Of a DNA stretch of 22,966 nucleotides, positions 21,576 to 22,966 are shown in pieces; the first letter of the stretch is position 1, and every line of letters starts with the position of its first letter. The position numbers and the translations under genes were made by a program. The DNA lies in the NCBI GenBank assembly GCA_049325415.1, contig JBMOLL010000011.1, forward strand, positions 1 through 22,966. The letters run 5' to 3'. The notes under the pieces are model-generated. The model ran no database searches. It was not told the origin of the DNA and saw only the letters and a list, made by a program, of their open reading frames with translations. Origin of the DNA: JBMOLL01 sp049325415. GTDB lineage: Bacteria > Bacteroidota > Bacteroidia > Bacteroidales > GCA-2748055.

Positions 21576-22966
21576 ATGAAGTTAAAAATTCTACTTCTAA
21601 CACTTCTGATGTCAGCTGGTTTGCTCTCCGCGCAGATCAACACGACATTGGTGATTTCTGAGGCCAGGATGGACCGTGCTGATCACTGCTATATCGAGCT
21701 GACCAACATGGGCTCCACCGATATTAATCTCAGTGAGTATGAGTGGGGTATGCTTACCCCCTGGAATACACTTCCCGATGGCTGGCCGATCGCACCAAAG
21801 GTTACCAACCAGTGGTTGATGCTTCCCAATGTGGTCCTTACACCGGGCGAATCCTTTGTTATCGCAGCCGTACTGGACTACACTGAAGAGCAGTACAAGA
21901 TTGATGAAGCCCGTTTCGGTTATTCACAGGACTGGAACGAGTATGTAACCAAACCGGAAATGTGGAAACTTGCCGATATGAAGATCCACAAACCTGAGGC
22001 TGCTGTGTCTGATCCAACCGACAGTATTACTCCAAGTCATCAGCTTACTGACACCTGGGGAGGTCGTGATGTATGGTACATCAGGCATCATGCTCCGAAT
22101 GGCGACTCAGCCGTTATCGACCAGGTTGGTGGCTTATTTTCTGATGCTGACGGCACAAACCCCGACGGTGGTAATCAGGATGTTGCCGGTGTAACCTCTG
22201 CAACCTCACAAACCGTTATGGTTCGTCGTTTTGATGTGAAACAGGGGAATACCACTTTTGTAAGGGGTATTGACCTGACCGATTCAGAATGGATTCCCAT
22301 TCCTTTCCTCGGCGGTCAGTGGGAACCCAACCGTGCCGTATTCTGGACAGTGGGCAACCACGGTGCCTATAATCTGGATGAAGCCACTCTGACTTCCTCC
22401 ACGATTGATATCGACTGGGTTAATAACAAACTTACGGTTCCCTGGGGTGTAAGGGGTGATGACTCCATTATGTACCAGTTCAACCGGGTTCCCGGTCTGG
22501 CATGGCACTACGACTATGCTGCCGTTCATGAAGATTCCGCTTTTGTATCCTGCCGCACCGGTGATGTGCTGACAGTTTATGCCTGCGGCGACGACATGGA
22601 CAAGATCATGTTTGACATCGAAGTGGCAGCTCCTACCGCAGATGCCAATCTGGTTATTCCCAAAAGAATGTTGAACAATGAAGGCTGGTACGATGGAGGC
22701 GCTGTTCCTTTTGAGGTAACCGACGGTGTTCCCGGAATGGATACCGTTAGGGAGGTTGCTTATGCCACCCGCGTCGATACACTTTTCAAATACCTCGAGA
22801 AAGCTCCGCTGGCTACCTGGGAAATTGTCTGGGTAGACGGAAATGAGAGAGTTGACGTTAAAAACGGAGATATTCTCAGGGTTACAGCAGAAAATGGTAC
22901 TTCAGTAAAAGATTATTTTATCAAGGTTCAGGACTACAGGAAAGATCGTAACGCTTATCTGAGCGC
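21576..22966 (+). CDS. Exported lamin-tail-domain-like surface protein, N-terminal part
   Basis: Open from ATG 21576 to the end of the window without a stop: 463 complete codons, C-terminus missing. The start MKLKILLLTLLMSAGLLSAQ is a clear signal peptide. Residues about 24-110 look like a lamin-tail (LTD) domain: 'LVISEARMDRADHCYIELTN' then 'GSTDINLSEYEWG', and later 'LTPGESFVIAA'. Residues about 160-260 continue a beta-rich region ('WYIRHHAPNGDSAVIDQVGG'). From residue 275 on there are weakly similar beta units, each ending in a 'GD.L.V.A..G......F.I.V' strand pair (327-350 and 429-451). LTD domains are found in cell-surface and secreted Bacteroidota proteins, often very large and T9SS-exported; the sorting tail would be beyond the window. 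The A-rich leader without Shine-Dalgarno fits Bacteroidota. Function is unknown. Confidence 0.85.
   Translation, partial: MKLKILLLTLLMSAGLLSAQINTTLVISEARMDRADHCYIELTNMGSTDINLSEYEWGMLTPWNTLPDGWPIAPKVTNQWLMLPNVVLTPGESFVIAAVLDYTEEQYKIDEARFGYSQDWNEYVTKPEMWKLADMKIHKPEAAVSDPTDSITPSHQLTDTWGGRDVWYIRHHAPNGDSAVIDQVGGLFSDADGTNPDGGNQDVAGVTSATSQTVMVRRFDVKQGNTTFVRGIDLTDSEWIPIPFLGGQWEPNRAVFWTVGNHGAYNLDEATLTSSTIDIDWVNNKLTVPWGVRGDDSIMYQFNRVPGLAWHYDYAAVHEDSAFVSCRTGDVLTVYACGDDMDKIMFDIEVAAPTADANLVIPKRMLNNEGWYDGGAVPFEVTDGVPGMDTVREVAYATRVDTLFKYLEKAPLATWEIVWVDGNERVDVKNGDILRVTAENGTSVKDYFIKVQDYRKDRNAYLS

Noticed and set aside
1..22966. tRNA, rRNA, CRISPR, insertion sequences, toxin-antitoxin pairs
   Set aside because: I looked for and did not see regular spacers, transposase-like frames, cloverleaf-like intergenic sequence or small antitoxin-type pairs; intergenic space is very limited.

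Overview
The window looks like chromosomal DNA from an anaerobic or microaerophilic member of the Bacteroidota, probably the Bacteroidales/Marinilabiliales side. This is inferred from starts without strong Shine-Dalgarno sequences, a TAnnTTTG-type promoter element upstream of the minus-strand operon, many secreted glycan-active enzymes with Bacteroidota-style signal peptides or lipoboxes, and Bacteroidota-like versions of GH9, RraA and FtsX proteins. I see no rRNA, tRNA, insertion sequence, phage or CRISPR.

Region 1 (1-10554, plus strand) reads as one tightly packed transcription unit. It holds the end of a PQQ-like beta-propeller protein, a NuoE-NuoF fusion carrying many iron-sulfur clusters, and a NuoG-N/GltD-like iron-sulfur flavoprotein. 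These are followed by a second, complete exported beta-propeller protein, a GT4 glycosyltransferase, an ABC ATPase and a very large double-FtsX permease. Spacings run from a 4-bp overlap to 21 bp. The redox pair resembles the Sporomusa-type (Stn) bifurcating transhydrogenase or the diaphorase part of HydABC, but no hydrogenase catalytic domain is present. The GltD-like part has lost its NAD(P)H-binding domain and all four ligands of one [4Fe-4S] cluster. Why such a complex should share an operon with exported propellers, a glycosyltransferase and an FtsX-type ABC system is unknown. This is the best candidate in the window for an undescribed system.

Region 2 (10556-11636, minus) holds a small winged-helix-like protein of 59 residues and a RluA-type pseudouridine synthase whose catalytic Asp position is Glu.

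Region 3 (11767-21299, minus) is a seven-gene set, apparently all exported. In transcription order: a two-domain concanavalin-like/PD40 propeller protein, a GH9 endoglucanase-type enzyme, an RraA-like protein, a tandem redoxin/thioredoxin protein, a xylose-isomerase-like TIM-barrel lipoprotein, a GH3 glycosidase and an alpha/beta-hydrolase lipoprotein. It looks like a beta-glucan or hemicellulose utilisation operon without SusC/SusD in the window. A possible weak terminator lies between GH9 and RraA.

Region 4 (21300-21575) is an AT-rich divergent intergenic region with a candidate promoter embedded in an inverted repeat and a pair of 13-bp direct repeats with a 21-bp period. Region 5 (21576-end, plus) is the first 463 codons of an exported lamin-tail-domain-like surface protein that runs off the window.
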